64,000 bases of DNA from Larimichthys crocea (lineage: Eukaryota > Chordata > Actinopteri > Sciaenidae). Positions 44,405 through 59,400 of the stretch are shown piece by piece. The first letter of the stretch is position 1. The number at the start of each line of letters is the position of its first letter. Where the stretch lies: positions 14,134,871 to 14,198,870 of the forward strand of contig NC_040028.1 of the NCBI RefSeq assembly GCF_000972845.2, given 5' to 3'. The notes under the pieces were generated by a model. It made no database searches. It was not told where the DNA came from and was given only the letters and a program-made list of their open reading frames with translations. A program made the position numbers and the translations under genes.

Positions 44405-47400
44405 CTGCAAGTCAAACATTTTTTTTACATGGGAAAACAACATCTTGGAGTGTACTTGAAAAAGGTGGAACACCACAAATATCAGGCATTACTGGATACG
44501 ACTGATGGTGTACATCTACAACTAAACTCACTTGCACTTGGGCAGACCGCCTTCATCAGTGTAGCACGTTCCACCATTCATGCATCTGCATGCAAGAGGC
44601 ATTGCGACAGGCGCCTCAATGGCTGCAGGAGCAAAAGCCAGGCGTACACAGAGTCAACAACGAGACGATATCACACCACAGTTTCACAAAACCACACAGG
44701 AGCAGCCAGGCACATGTGAAGAAGGGATTAACAGATGCAAAATGAGATGCAACACAAAAGCCAACACTTGAGAGTGAGGGCAGCAGATGCACTCAGGCTG
44801 CTGCGTACCTGCGTCACATTCATTGGAGTCAAACTGCACCGGAGACGACCCCTGTGGGCAGGCGCAGGTGTATCCACCAGGCCGCATGAGGCAGAGGTGG
44901 CTGCAGACGTTCTTACAAGGGTTGGGTACTGAAGAGGAGAGAGAGGAAAAACACTGTTAGATGTTGTTCAGAGCGAAAAAGGAAATAAACGATGTGAAGT
45001 GAAGATCACAGATCATCTTCACCCCTGAGCAGCTTCATCTTCATCAACACTAAACTTTATTTCTTTCTGTGAATTCAAATCACTGCTGTGATGTTCGTTC
45101 TTTAACAGGCTGTATATATAAGCTGCGTCTAGAAATAAATCTTTGATTTGATTGGTTTAAATTTTCATTCATCATTTTACAATCGCATTTCTTATTATTT
45201 AGGATTATTTTTTGGGGGCTTTTGAGTCTTTTGACAGGAAGGTAGCGATAGAGAAAGGGGGGATAATATGCAGCCAAGGGCAACAGATCAGAATTCAACT
45301 TTGGGCCAAAACAGCAAGACCTGAGCCTCTGTACATGGAGCACATGTGCTACCAGGTGAACCATCAGGTGAGCCATCAGGGTGCCCCAGTAAAAGAATAC
45401 TTACTACCTTTCCTGAAGAAAAAGTAAAAATGGATGGATGGACTTGGTTTAGATTTAATTTGCCAACATCAGTTTATGAGATACATTAATTTTTTTGTTG
45501 TATTCTGAAACAGCATTGTACGAATCCCTCTTGAATGAATCTTCTGACCTGACTGGTTGTGCCGGTGCTCCTGGTAAATGCGGACTTGAGTCAGCCAGGG
45601 GTTGATGGTCAGAACTTTGACTTTGTTTCCTCTCCCAAACTTGTTCGTCCTCCACACTTCACCTTTCTCTTTTGTTGTCCAGTACACATGCCCCTCAAAC
45701 ACATCCAGACTGTATGGATGTCCAATGTCTGAAACAGAAAAAAATGCATTTTGAATGAAATACTTGATTTATTATAAAACTTCATATGTGTTTGTGTTTC
45801 TGCTGTCCTACATCTCAGTGTTCTGACCTCCTGATATGACGATCCTTCTGTCTGTGCCATCAGGCTTCATGGACTCAATGATGTTTTCTTTTGAATCACA
45901 CCAGTAGATCCTATTTCCATTTAGATAGTCCAGAGCCAGACCAGTAGGCCAGCCCAGGTCCTCCTCCTTCACCAGCACCTCTCTGTGCTGACCGTCCATC
46001 CATGCTGATTCGATCTTGGGTTTCCTGCCCCAGTCCGTCCAGTACATCATTCTGTCGACAATCACAAAGACAAAATATTGTTTTTTATACTCTACAAAGA
46101 AATGAAGGATGGAGACATCTTATTTTCACACTCTATCGCTTCATACCCAAGTGATGGATTGACAACAATAGCAGCAGGCTGGTCGAGGTCTGTGTGGATC
46201 AGCCACTTCCTGTACCGTCCGTCTAGTTTGGCCACTTCAATCCGATTAGTGCCTGAATCTGTCCAGTAAATGTGCCTGTAAAAAAAGGTGATAAATATAC
46301 ACTGAGCAAGTGAACTATATCCACAGCAACCTCTGCAATGGTTAAGACGTAATGTTTGTGAATTACCCGCCAACCCAGTCCAAGGCGATGCCGTCAGGAT
46401 TAGCGATGTATCTCAAGTTCAGATCCACGTCTTTTACTGGGTTGTTGCCGTAATCGTTAAATGTGGTCATGTAGGCACGTTTGATAGAGCCAAACTCAGA
46501 TCCCCGACCCAGAACTGTCCAGTACACAATACCTACAGCACATCAGGGGATAAAGGTTACACAAAATGATAGATTTTTTATATGAAGTTTAATAACTAGG
46601 TTCAGGAACATGGTCCACGTCTCTCTTTTTTTCTCTTCTCTCTTTCATCCATACACAGGAACCATGGGGCTCTAAGACATAGAGCTACAGAGAGACGGTC
46701 CCCCACCCAGAGTCTCAACTCGCGGATTTCATCCAGTCTTCCCGATACCGGTCAACCTCCATCCACCAACGACCCTGTTCTCTCCTCCCTCCGACCTAGG
46801 TCCCTACATCGCCTCATCCCTTCATACCTTCGACAACTCTGACCCTCAGCGCTTCATACTTTTGACCCTCCAAACCTCCATACCTTCGACCCTCCATCAC
46901 TTCTTCTCTCCTGTAAGTCATCCATTTCCACTTGCAATAAACCCATCTAAACTTTAATCTATTGCCGTGGTCTTTGTTAGTGAAATTCACTGCAGCAATA
47001 AAATGTTGACAGCAGAAGTCCTTGTCCTTACTGAGTCCTTGTCCCTCTGGATCCCACACGTAGTCCAAGGCTCGGATGTGCTCAGCGTTGTCTACATAGT
47101 CTGAGTACTGCTCAGAGGACAGGTTAAAACGACGGATGCGAACGTTGTCTGGTAGGAGCAGCACTGGTGGATTTCCTATAAAGAAATGTAGGCATGGTGA
47201 ACACTATTAGCAAATAAAGAGGAACATTTGTAAAGAATTTCCTTCTACGTGTGAATGCTGAGCTCTTACCCTGGGCAGCACACTCTGTCCCATGCGGCTC
47301 ACCAAAAGAAAGAAACCCTTCAGCGCAAAAACACTCGTAGCTGCCCTTTGTGTTCTTGCACTCCTGAGGACACGTGCCATACACCTCACACTCGTTCACG

Positions 47401-50400
47401 TCTGTTTCCAAAAGCAAAAGAAATAAAAAGAACAAACATGAATCAAGCGTTGTAAAATAATACTTCTGTGTCCGTATTTAGATGAATCAAGACTAACTGA
47501 TTTGTCTTTTACCTTCACAGGTGTGTCTTTCTGTCATTCTGGGCTTGTAGCCAGGCCTGCACGAACAGAGCATGCCTCCCTCTGTCAGGTCGGTACAGTT
47601 GTGTTCACAGATGTTGTCACCACACGTGTGTCCACTGCCGTGGTCTAAGAGGAGCAAATACAAAAACACACTGGAGATAACTGCATACTACTTACAGTTA
47701 GTCCTGGTACCAATCTAGTATCAGTCAAGTGGAAGTCTTTAAGAAGAACCAGAGGTTTAATCCACCATAAGATATATTATTACTTCTTATAATCTGACTA
47801 AAATAACTCAGAAGAATACATTTTTATGATATCTTGTCTCCAAAATTCAACATATTTCCATCCAAAGTATTGGAAACCAGTTATGATTTTATTTTTTAAA
47901 TTTAAAATCTAATTTTGTACTCCTGCTGATACATTGTGCAGTAATGACTAATTTCTAAAACTTTATTTGATTTTAAAATGTTTAGCAATTACTAATGTGT
48001 TCTTTGTTAATGTACTCACGGCAGCCAAGCTCATCCGACTGGTCTCCACAGTCATCAAAATCATCACAGGCGTACTGTAGAGGGATGCACTGTCCGTTAC
48101 TGCATTTGTACTCGTCATCTGTGCAGGGTCCATGAGTCGGGCTTTGGCCTTGATGGAGAGAAACACATCAACTCAAGAGATCCCGTAGATACATACATGT
48201 AGTTATGTTTAATAAAGAAACAGCTGCAAACTATCTACTCACAGTTTTCCTGCCTCTCATCAGAGCCATCACCACAGTCATCAACAGAGTTGCATAGCTC
48301 ATGGCTGTAGATGCAGCGGTTGTTGTCACAGCGGAAACGGAAAGGAGTCTCACACTGGATTTCCACTGTGGATGAACAAAAACAGCAGATCCACTCACAA
48401 ATACTGATCAAATACTAAGTTTGATGTTATTCTGAGCAGTACAACCTGACAGAAATCTAATATACTTTAGTTTTGTGTGTGTGTTAGACTTCTTACAGCA
48501 GAGGTGGAGCTCTTCGTCTGAGTTATCTCCACAGTCGTTGTCGCCGTCACATTTCCAATGAGGCTGGACGCACACGTGGTTCTTGCACTCAAACAGGAAG
48601 GGAGGGCAGTATGTGCCGTTGGGAAAGCGGGTCGCTGAAAGTCGGAAGAGTTCTGTCAAACTCAAGTTTGCAAACAAATACGATAAAAAGGAACACATGC
48701 ATGCTGTATTCGTTGCTTAAAGACAACAATAATCGTCACAGGGAAAACTATTAAGTGTGGGACACTCACGACAAGATGTCTCATCTGTATAGTCCAGACA
48801 GTCAGCATTGCCATCACATTTGAAGCGCTCAGCGATACAATGTCCACTGCCGCACTGGAAGTAACCGGGATGACAAGTCCGCAGCTCTGCAACAACAACC
48901 AAACCAGCACGAAATGTAGCATTACCTCACATAAAAGTATACAACTTATATAGCAAGTTGAATAAAAGACTCTCACAGGACCCTACATGGAAAAACACAC
49001 ACACTAATTTAATTTCTTGCATCTTATCTATAAGAACTTCTATTTATGTGATGTTCAGTGAGCGTAGCAGAGTGAATAAACTATTTTTAAACATTATTGG
49101 TGGTCCTGTCTGTCCATGCTTCAAATCGTGAAGTTTTATTGCTTCTTTGTTTAGTGCAGCCCTCCGTTACTCACAAACAGCCAGCAAACAAAGAGCCTCC
49201 ACTTACCACAGTCCCTTTCATCTGAGTTGTCCTCACAGTCGTTGTCATGGTCACAGACCCAACGGTCAGGAATGCAGCGCAGATTATCACAACGAAACTC
49301 GCTCTCCGTGCACGCGCGTGGAGCTGAGGGGAAACATGAAAACAGAAATTAAAAGGCGTGGAATCAAGCGTTTTATTTTTTGTTTTTACTCAATTTCCAG
49401 ACAGACGAATACACATTAATCAGAGGGATGTCAGAAGCTCTTATGTATCTTGAACTGATACATTTCTCAAACCTGTCAAAGGTTTTTAAATGCTTCCTCC
49501 GTATTATGACATAAAACACCCACGCTATCACAAGCAGCATGAACAGCCGTTACTCTGCAGTGAGCTCATGAGTTCACCAGAGTCAAACTCTCCTGGCATC
49601 AGCAGCATAGCAAGTAGGGGAGCGGTACCACCATGATTTAACCCCAGTCACTATTTCTCTGTTGAGGAGCTGCATTATCGCTATTAACTGGCATGTTCTC
49701 AGACATGTCTAAACTCTCCAGGGCAAAGGGTGACAGACTCCTTCACTCCCTCTTTCTGACACACTAAGGACAGCCTGTTTCTCTAGCAGCTGATAAGACT
49801 ACCTCTCTCAGCGCTCTGCTGTCGGCAGAAGTGTTGAGCCTCTTACAAAACCTCCCTGCTGTCTGATAAAATGATAGCCGGACTATTCTTTGACATCAAC
49901 ACTCCTTTTTCATTCGGACAATTTACAGGAGCTATGCTAAAATCCCACAGTAAACCTGATATCATGACAATGTACCCAGATTTTCAATGCTCATGCTCTC
50001 ATCAGTACTCAAACTAAAGCCCTCAAACACCGAGTGATATGACTTTATCTGTTACAGTGAACAGCACGCACTGCAGCTGCGCTCATCAGAGTTGTCCCCG
50101 CAGTCGTCGTCCCCGTCACACCTCCACCTCAGCGGGATGCACCGGTGGTTGTCACAGCGGAAATCTCCGTTAGGATCACAGGTCAGTTCATCTGGGAAAA
50201 GAGCAGATATGTGAATGTCCTGCACAAGGTCCTTGTTTTTAATCATTATGTTTGACGTACAGTCTGTTCAAAGTGTCTTTTCTACCTTTTCTGCCTTATA
50301 ATAATCATTTCTTTCAACTTAGGCACTTTGAGGTTTGGACTGCATGTGATTAAGTTAGTCTTTCAGTACCTATTAATTTGTACTATATAGGCAAGTCAAG

Positions 50401-53400
50401 CTAAACTAAATAAAACACCCATCAAATGCAATCCTACCTTAGAGATTTTAATATATTACATTTTAATATTAAATATTTAATTAGTTAAATATGTTAAATA
50501 TGTTAAATATCAAAATAATATCAAGTGTTGATTGAACTTTATGGTCACTTTAAAAGCTGTAGTTGCTTGTGGTGTTTCTGAATTATAGTGTGTGAAATGT
50601 GTTTCTAAAATTTCGTCACCCTGCCATCCTCACTTATAAATGACTGTAAGATCTGTAAGTATAACACAACACTGGTTAACAGTGCTGCATACTGCAAGCT
50701 CAAAAAAAAAGACTGTAAAGCTGAATCAACACCTCTCAAAAAGAGTTTCAACAAAAACTGATGATGCGCTGTTGTATTAGATTGAATTAACCATAAGTGT
50801 ACCACAGTGGCACCAACACATGTCTGTATAGTAAACTTTGAATAATACAGTGAGGACTCTCACAGTATAAGCTACATTTTATACACTTTTCTACATCGAG
50901 CAGTCAGCAGTCAGAGAAAAGATGATGATGCTCCGACCAATAATTGTAAAAAAAAAAAAAAAAAACAGCACATTTTTGGGACATTTTTTGGATTTTAAGT
51001 AATGATGAAACTGTCAGTTTGAAATGAAAGGCATCTTGTTTTTTAATTAAACCGCAACAGTCATGGGGAGGGAGAGCAGCGTGCTCAGGACAGATGGGTG
51101 ACCTCTGTCCGAGCCTGTATGTGCCTGTAGAGGATAAGACTGCAGGAGATGAGAAGCACAGACGGGAGAGGAGTGGAGGAGAGCTAGTCTGAGCCGTCTC
51201 TACCACACAGTGCCGAGGGGGTCAAAGATAGCGCAGCATTAGCTAGTCCTCCTAGCCCTCCACCTGGCCCATCTGCTACATTCTTACAGGAAGATTAGCC
51301 CGGATCTCCCGTCCTGCGCGGGCATGGCACTAATGGAGTGAGGGCCTCCGATAAGAGACGGGAGGGCCGCCGCAAGTGTGTTTGGATCGTAGAAAAGTAC
51401 AAAGAGACTTGTGTGAACCCTGCCCCCACGCAAGGACAGAGCACATATATATGTAGACCCATACCACCGGACAGCTTATAAATCTGCCGTGCGCTCAGAG
51501 AGAGGCAAATGTCGGGGGAGGGTGAGCAGTGAGACCCTCTCCATCAGCACCTCCCACTACCTCACTGTGTAATGTTCCACCAGAGGCTGAGGTGTTGGCT
51601 AATTGCCCTTCACTCACTCCTTAAACTACATAATCTCGAGTCCATCCAGTGATCATTTTAATCCTCTGAGATCTCCGGAATATTTATAAGCGAATAAATG
51701 TGATCTGATCAGGACCTCAGTCCAGTCATTGACTCACCACAGCCCTCCTCGTCACTGTTGTCTCTGCAGTCATTGTGGCCGTTGCAAACAGACCAAAGTG
51801 GCACACAGCGGTAGTTGGTCCTGCAGTCAAACTCTGTGTGGTTGTCACATCGATATGCCGGTCCCACTGTGGAGAAAACATCATGGTTGTCACATAAAGG
51901 AGGCAAAGACTTTTGACAGTTTCTACTCAGATTGTGAGTCCAGTTAAAGAAAGATACAAACAAACAACAGACTGTATTACTTACTGCACTCTTCTATGGG
52001 TTCATCAGAGTTGTCGCCACAGTCATCATCAACATCACATTTCCAGTTCTGGGGGATGCAGCGTCCATTGCGGCACTTGAACTGTCCCGGACGGCAGGTC
52101 CTGGTGGAGCAGTGGGCAGGGTCCTCGTCAGACTGATCACCACAGTCGTCCTCACCGTCGCACTGCCATGACTCAGGGATACATCGCTTATTTGCACACT
52201 GCCACTGGTGGGTTTCACACTGGTGTGTAGCTAGAGGGGATGACAGAGACTTGTTATTTCAAGATGTACCAAAAGAATACATTACATAAAAAAATTAAAT
52301 AAATCACAACACACCGCATAGCACAGGGTCTTCATCTGAGCCATCATGGCAGTCCTGGTTGCTGTTGCACAGGAAGTGCGGACTGGTGCAGTTTCCATCA
52401 TTGCATTGAAACTGGCCGAGCCTGCAGTGGCGAGCCGGACAGGTGGAGGGTTCATCTGAGCCGTCTCTGCAGTCCCTCTGGCCATCACATTTCCACCAGA
52501 TAGGAATACAACTGTTGAAGCAGAGGCATGCACAAAAATGCTCAGTGTGTTTGCCAGAGCTCTACATCATGCATTGACTAATGTGCAAAGAATGTTTAAT
52601 GAAACTTATTTTTAAAAAGATTTCCTTGACTGCCTTTAACCATTCAAAATGCATCGCTTATATAACTACTTACAACTCCACGAAAAGCTGCAAAAATGTA
52701 AGTGGGCATTAAAAACTGAATGCAACAAAGATTTGTAGCCTCTGCTGAGCCAATGACTGCACTGTGTGTGCACAATTTGTGTCAACAAAGAAAGATTTTG
52801 TTAAAAATCTGGTGGATTATATCATGACACAAACAGCAGGGGGCAGCGTTTTCCCATTGCAAAGAGAAGCAGAGATTTACTTTGACAACGTTTGCAAGGT
52901 TTCAGTGCTTTGCTTCTCCTCCTCAGTAAAGAGAATAATAAAACACAAAGCAAAGCAATGTCGAGATGAAAGTAGCCCAACACTTTTTTGTGATATAAAG
53001 TTCATGATAAGAAATCTGGTTTCAATTTTTGAAAGTGATACAAAATCCCTGTTACGAGGCTACAACTACCAACCTTTCTGTCAGTGGTCTATACATGGTA
53101 GCACCACTAATGCATCATAGTCAGTTCAACAGTGGTATACTGATATTCAAAATGCTGCACACCGCCTAAAAAGAACAGCAAAAACTCATTTACAAACCGT
53201 TCATTGTTAGCACATCTGTACTGGGTGCTGGTGCACATGGGAAGGCATCGGGTCACACCTCCTATCTGCACAGTCAGGAAATGATCAGGGCACTCACAGG
53301 TGTGTTCCTGCCCCCCATGATGGATCAGGCACAGGTGAGAGCAGCCTCCATTGTTCACCGCACAAGGATTGTTTACTGTGAGAGGAAGAGCCACAAGTTC

Positions 53401-56400
53401 GACTAACAATCTCACCGCAGCTGGGCAATCACAGGCCAGGCATTGTTCATGTTGTGGTTGATACCTCTACTTAAAGGATCAGTGTATAGGATTTAGTGGC
53501 ATCTAGTGGTGTGGTTATCGATTGCCACTTCCTCATCTCATCCTTGAGTGAAGGAAAAACTACAGTGGCTAAGAAAAGAAAAGCTAAGAAAAGTTTTCCA
53601 ATTGTGAACTGCCATAGAAACCTGCCACATTTTAAATCTTACACACTGGACCTTTAAATCAGCTTAAACAAAAACATTCAGAGATTTAAACTCACCAATA
53701 GGCTGTCTGTAAGGATGACATACATGGATGTCAAATGGTCTGTGAGTGGTGTTGACCAGGACCTGATGATCAGAGCCGTCGTATTTGTTGCCTTTCTCCA
53801 CTGAGCGTGTGTTCCAGTCAGTCCAGTATACAGTGTCCTCGAACACGGTCAGAGCAAACGGGTGAGGCAAATTTCCATCATACACAGTGTGTCTGTGTTG
53901 ACCATCCAAGTTTGAGTATCTAACAAGAGAAATAAAAAGTTATGTTACCAAGTCTCATGCAGACAAAAACAGTGTGATCACCACCTGACAAGTTACACTT
54001 ACTCGATGTAACTGAGATGAGCATCGGACCAGTAGAGCTTGTCATTCGTGTAGTCGATCGTGATCCCGTTGGGCCACTCGATCTTGGTGGTGATGATAGC
54101 TGCTTTGTTCTTTCCATCCATTCCAACACGACCTATAAAGGCTTTGTTTCCCCAGTCGGTCCAGTATACAAATCTAAGAGGAAGCAAAGAAGATGACTTT
54201 AGATAACATGCTATCGTCATCTATTTGAAGACAGGAGAGCAATTTTTACTCAGTATGAGAATGAGAAATACTGACTTTGTATTTTTTTAGATAACGATAC
54301 TGAATAGCATCCCTAAAATTCATCTCAGATTTGGATATTTTACAGGTGAACAACAAACATTATCGCTAAAGATGACAGTAGCAGTAACATAATAGAACAT
54401 TTTAAACAGTTACCTAAAACTGTAAATATTATTAATAATAATTAAATAAATAATAATTTCTCTATAAATTCTTGAGAACTGTATTTTTGTGCCAATTATA
54501 GGTATTATTAACATTCAGTTGATACATTTCCAGATAACTTCAATTAACTGATAATGTTACCCAAAGAGTCTTTTAGTCATCTTAATACACAAAACATTTA
54601 AATTTGTCTACAGGAAATCAACAGTTTCTAACAATAAATGATTAATAAATTATGATTTAGAAATGGAGTTCACAATCTTACTAAATAATTAATAATAATT
54701 CTCCCTATAAAACACTTTTTTCTGCAGTTTTCTTCAATGTAATTTCCTTTCTAGAATATCTATCATCATATATGCTGATACCAACATATTGTGATAATAT
54801 CAGCTTAGATTATTGGCCCTGCCGATATTTCAATCTGACTCATCATAGGACTCCCCTCTTTGCCTCCAGACTCACCCATATTTGGGATGCAACACAATGG
54901 CTCTGGGGTTTTCAAAGCAGTAGGTGTTATTGGCATCGACGCAGTGTTCAGCCAGTTTCTTCACAAATCGGCCATCCAGTTCAGAAACTTTGAGACAATC
55001 CAAGAAGCTGTCCACCCAGTACAGTTTCCTGGCTATCCAGTCAACTGCAAGGCCCTCTCCATGCAGAACTCCATTGACCACCACCTCTCTGTTACTGCCA
55101 TTGAAGTACATCCTTTCAATCATTCTGCGACTCACATCTATCCAATAAAGACGTTTGTCGACACGATCAAAGTCCATGGCCACCACGCTGGTCAGGCCCT
55201 GCAGTATCATAGAGTAGGCGTGCCCGTCTGTCGACAGGTTCCTAAGGTAATAGCGGTTGCTGAAGATGAGGTAGGGTGAGATGTTGCTGTTCTGACGGCA
55301 GCTGTGGCCGTCAGGCTCTCGGAGGAATCCGGGGGCGCACTTACAAACATAAGAGCCGACTGTGTTTTCGCAGACCTGGCTGCACACGCTCGGTGTCTCT
55401 GCACACTCATTGATATCGTCGCACGTTTTGCTGTCCGACATAAGGCGGTAACCCGGACGACAGGTGCAGATGAAGCTGGTGGGTGTGTCGGTGCAATTGT
55501 GATCACAGTGATGGATGGTCGGGTCTGTGCATTCATTGATACCTACAGTCAAAGAAGCATACAACACAGTTATTAAAATCATCAGACCAATCTATCAATA
55601 AAGAGAGAAAACATGATGTATACTGTGGCTCTTTGTTTCTTAAGAATAATTTTAAAAATAAATATGAGATGCACAGACACGATCATAATCAGTATCTACT
55701 TTTCATTTAATTTCATCTGCCAATCTTTTTTTATATTTGCCAAATTGCAGAAAGCACATTTGTCTTGTCCTGTCTTTCCCCACACCGCCTCCAGCACTTC
55801 TTGGACATCTCCCCTAGAGGGAGCATGCAGCAGCTGGAGAAACCCAACAGCAGACAAACACTAAAGAAACTAAAAGGTTAAGAAGACATTTTTCATTGCA
55901 TAATTCTGTGGAAATCTGGGGAAACTCACCGCATCCCTTCTCGTCACTGTTGTCAGAGCAGTCATCGTCCCTGTCGCACACCTGGCTCACGGGGATGCAG
56001 TGTCCATTTTCACATCTGAACTCTGCGGGGGGGCAGGTGGGTGCTGGCGTGCGGCACATGTGCTCCAGCTCATCAGACTCGTCACCACAGTCGTTGTCGC
56101 CGTCGCAGACAAAGTCATGCGACACGCAGCGGCCGTTCTGGCAGGTGAACTGGTGTTGTTGGCACGCCTGGTATGTGCAGCCCTGCTCATCACTGCTGTC
56201 CCCACAGTCGTTACGTCGATCACACCTGATTTTAGAAGACGCAAAAGATGAACTTGCATTGCCAGACAGATTGATTACAGATGTAATTTCTGATATTTGA
56301 AGTTGTTCTCACCTGTAGGCGCTGCGTATGCACAGGCCATTGCTACAGGTGAACTCATTGATGCCGCAGGATCTTCGTGTGCAGTTTTGATGTTCATCTA

Positions 56401-59400
56401 ATGCATCTGCACAGTCTGCGTCACCATCACACACCCAATCACGTGGGATACATTTGCGTTGAGGTGGTTGGTTGTTGACACAGGTGAACTCTGTACTTGA
56501 ACATGTGCGATTGGCTGGAGAAAAAAAAACAACATCAGGCAGGGGGGTTTGCGAGACGTGAAATGACGATGGTGTTTTTGACAGTCCAAATATTCCAGAC
56601 TGTATTTCAAAACACGCAGCTGTGACTTCAGATTCTTTATCCATCTAATGTGACTGATCCACATTGTTTGAAGTGAGTCTCCTACAGAGGCTCAGGCAGT
56701 GAAATCTTTAGCTTCAGGCATCGTATTGTTGGAGCACGCATTGGTGAGACATAAGAGTCTTGATCCACCCTGAGCCAGGAAGCCAGAGAATGGAGACATG
56801 CACAAAGTAACGAGTGAGGCAGGAGAAATCAGGAATGTCAGCTCCTTGGAATGGAGACCTTCTACAGGAGACTAAGATGCTGGCTGTGTCTCCCACACAA
56901 CACTCCCCCAGTGGTGTGTTTCCTAATCCATCAGCGTCCTAAATAACGAGAGGATGAGGGAAGCAGGAGGGGGCAAAGTGACAGGAAACAAGAGGATGGT
57001 CTCGAAGGAGAGGATGGGAGGATGCAGAGAAGGATGAAGAAGAGGAAAGAGAGTATAAGATGAAATGAAAGGATGCATACCACAATTATGCCTCTGGTCT
57101 TCATCACTCATGTCACCACAGTCATTGTCCCCGTCACAGATCCAGGATGAGGCAATGCACCTGCCATCATCACAACGAAACTGATCTGTGTTGCAGGTTC
57201 TGACCTGTGTGGCTGCAGAGACAAATAATATCACATTAAACCATAGATACTTTGCTGATATTTATAATATCGTCTGCCAAATTATTTATACTCAGTATAA
57301 ATCTATTTTTAGCACTTTTTATTTTTGTTGCCAATTACCTAAGGCACTTCCCCCACTGCTTTTCATCTAATAAGCAAAGCACAATACAACACTGGCAAAG
57401 CTCTCAAAATAGTCATGGCAACTCCACATTCCCATGCATGGTGAACTATCTAAACAAAAGCCAAAGTGAGGCTCTGTAACCCCTGGTGGACAAAGGGAGG
57501 GGGAGGTGCTGTTCGTCAGAGGACACTGAGGGGCGTCACCGCAGAGGAATGCAGCACACAATAGGAGGCCTGACTGACCACATCGTCAACAAAGAAATAC
57601 ACCACTGACTCGCACTCTCTGCTGCATCACTCACAGCGGTCTCTCACTCCAACACACAGATGCAGATTGGCGGACAGACACAAACACACAATAACCGAGC
57701 AGCTGATAATGGGGCGGGAGCAGACACACAAAGCTAACAGGCCTGTTTTGGGGGTGAGAGAGTTGTGCGACACTCACTGCAGGAGAGGGGTTCATCAGAG
57801 CCGTCGGCACAGTCAGCCCCTCCATCACAGTACCAGTGGGCGGGGATGCAGCGGCCACTGGAGCAACGAAACTCACTCTGGGAACATGTGGAAGCAGCTA
57901 GAAGATGAAGAAAAGCATGAAATCACTTTGAGGGAATCTTAACATGCTGATGAGAGGGTGGGATGAACACAGATCTGTTTTTGACTCTTTGTATATCCTC
58001 TTTCTCACAACTTTAGGTTGATAAAAATCCTTTTTACCCAGCTTGTAACCATTCTAGATCAAAAGGATGTCACATTTTGATGTGACATCCTTTTAGTTTA
58101 GTTAGGGATCCTCTTCTTGTGGTTGTGAGGGGCTCTATCATCAATGCTGTTTCCTTGAAACTATAAGGCAGTGTTCAAAATTACTCCCTATGTGCTACCT
58201 AGTGCAGTATATTTACTAGCAGCACATCTGCAATCTCATCTCATAATCTCATTCAACACTACAACAGTCAACCAGGACACAAAATGGTTTGAATATCAAA
58301 TTTATTTCTCATTGTGGAGTTACCATTGTGTGTTTATTATGTAGGGAATAGTGAATGACTAAAGGAGGGAGTGATTTAGGACATAGCCTAACTGAGTGAA
58401 GACAATAGGCTTTTTTCACAGCTGACTGTGATTTTGACTTGTTTGTTTGGTCAATGTCCTCATGGATCTTAATTTTTCACAAGTATTTTATCATTTCCAT
58501 GCATCAGAAATGCTGTCATTAAAATCTGCGACTATTGCATGTTTGGCCATCCTGAGATCCCTCCTCTTGCAGAAGTTTCTTTTTTACTTACCCAAACTGG
58601 GGGTCTAAGGACAGAAGGTGTTTAATGTTGTATGGTTCCCTGAGGCAAATTTTGATTTGTGATTTGGCTGCTGCTGAACTCACCACAGTGTGTGGGGCTC
58701 TCGTCGCTCATATCCCCACAGTCGTTGTCTCCATCACACAGGTATGAACGTGGGATGCAGATGTTGGTGGACTGACATTTCGTGTGCTCTGGCTGGCAGG
58801 TTCTCTCCGCTGAGATAATCATACATTAGAACATATTTAACATATTTAACTGCTTTGATTTTGAACGTTTACCTGTTTAATTTCTGTGGATACTCACGGC
58901 AGTTTTGTTCATCAGAGGTGCCGTTGTCATAGCAGTTGTTGATGCCATTGCAAACGTAGTCCTTGGCAATACAGCGCCCATTGTTGCAGGTGAACTCTGT
59001 GCTGGGGTCACATGGTCTGAACAGACAGCCCACCTCGTCACTATTGTCTCCACAGTCGTCGTAGTGGTCACAGCGGTAGTGGTACGGCACACAACGCCCA
59101 TTACCACAAGTAAACACTGTAGGCTCACAGGTGTGGAAGGCTGCCAATCAGAATCAAGAACAGGTCAGAGCGCTGACCAATAGAGAGTGAGGTCAGGAGA
59201 GAGGGGGCTGATATAGACATGCAGTGGAAACTCATTTTACCTGACAAGGCAATAAAGGATGACAGCAGCTGTGGGACTGCGTGCAAAGATATAAGAAGCA
59301 CATTGTTTCATTTGTTAGTGTTGATTCGATTTAATACCGTTAATGGAAATTTAATCATGAAGCGCAAGCATACACACCAACATAGTGGAAGTCAGACTTA

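Noticed and set aside
52764..53120. 118-codon plus-strand frame in an lrp2 intron
   Set aside because: Sequence resembles no protein family and lies between two real antisense exons; treated as chance or repeat-derived.
55987..56300. Cys- or Thr-rich alternative frames over LDLa exons
   Set aside because: Shadows of the real lrp2 frame. The correct frame has the six-Cys LDLa pattern and proper splice sites.
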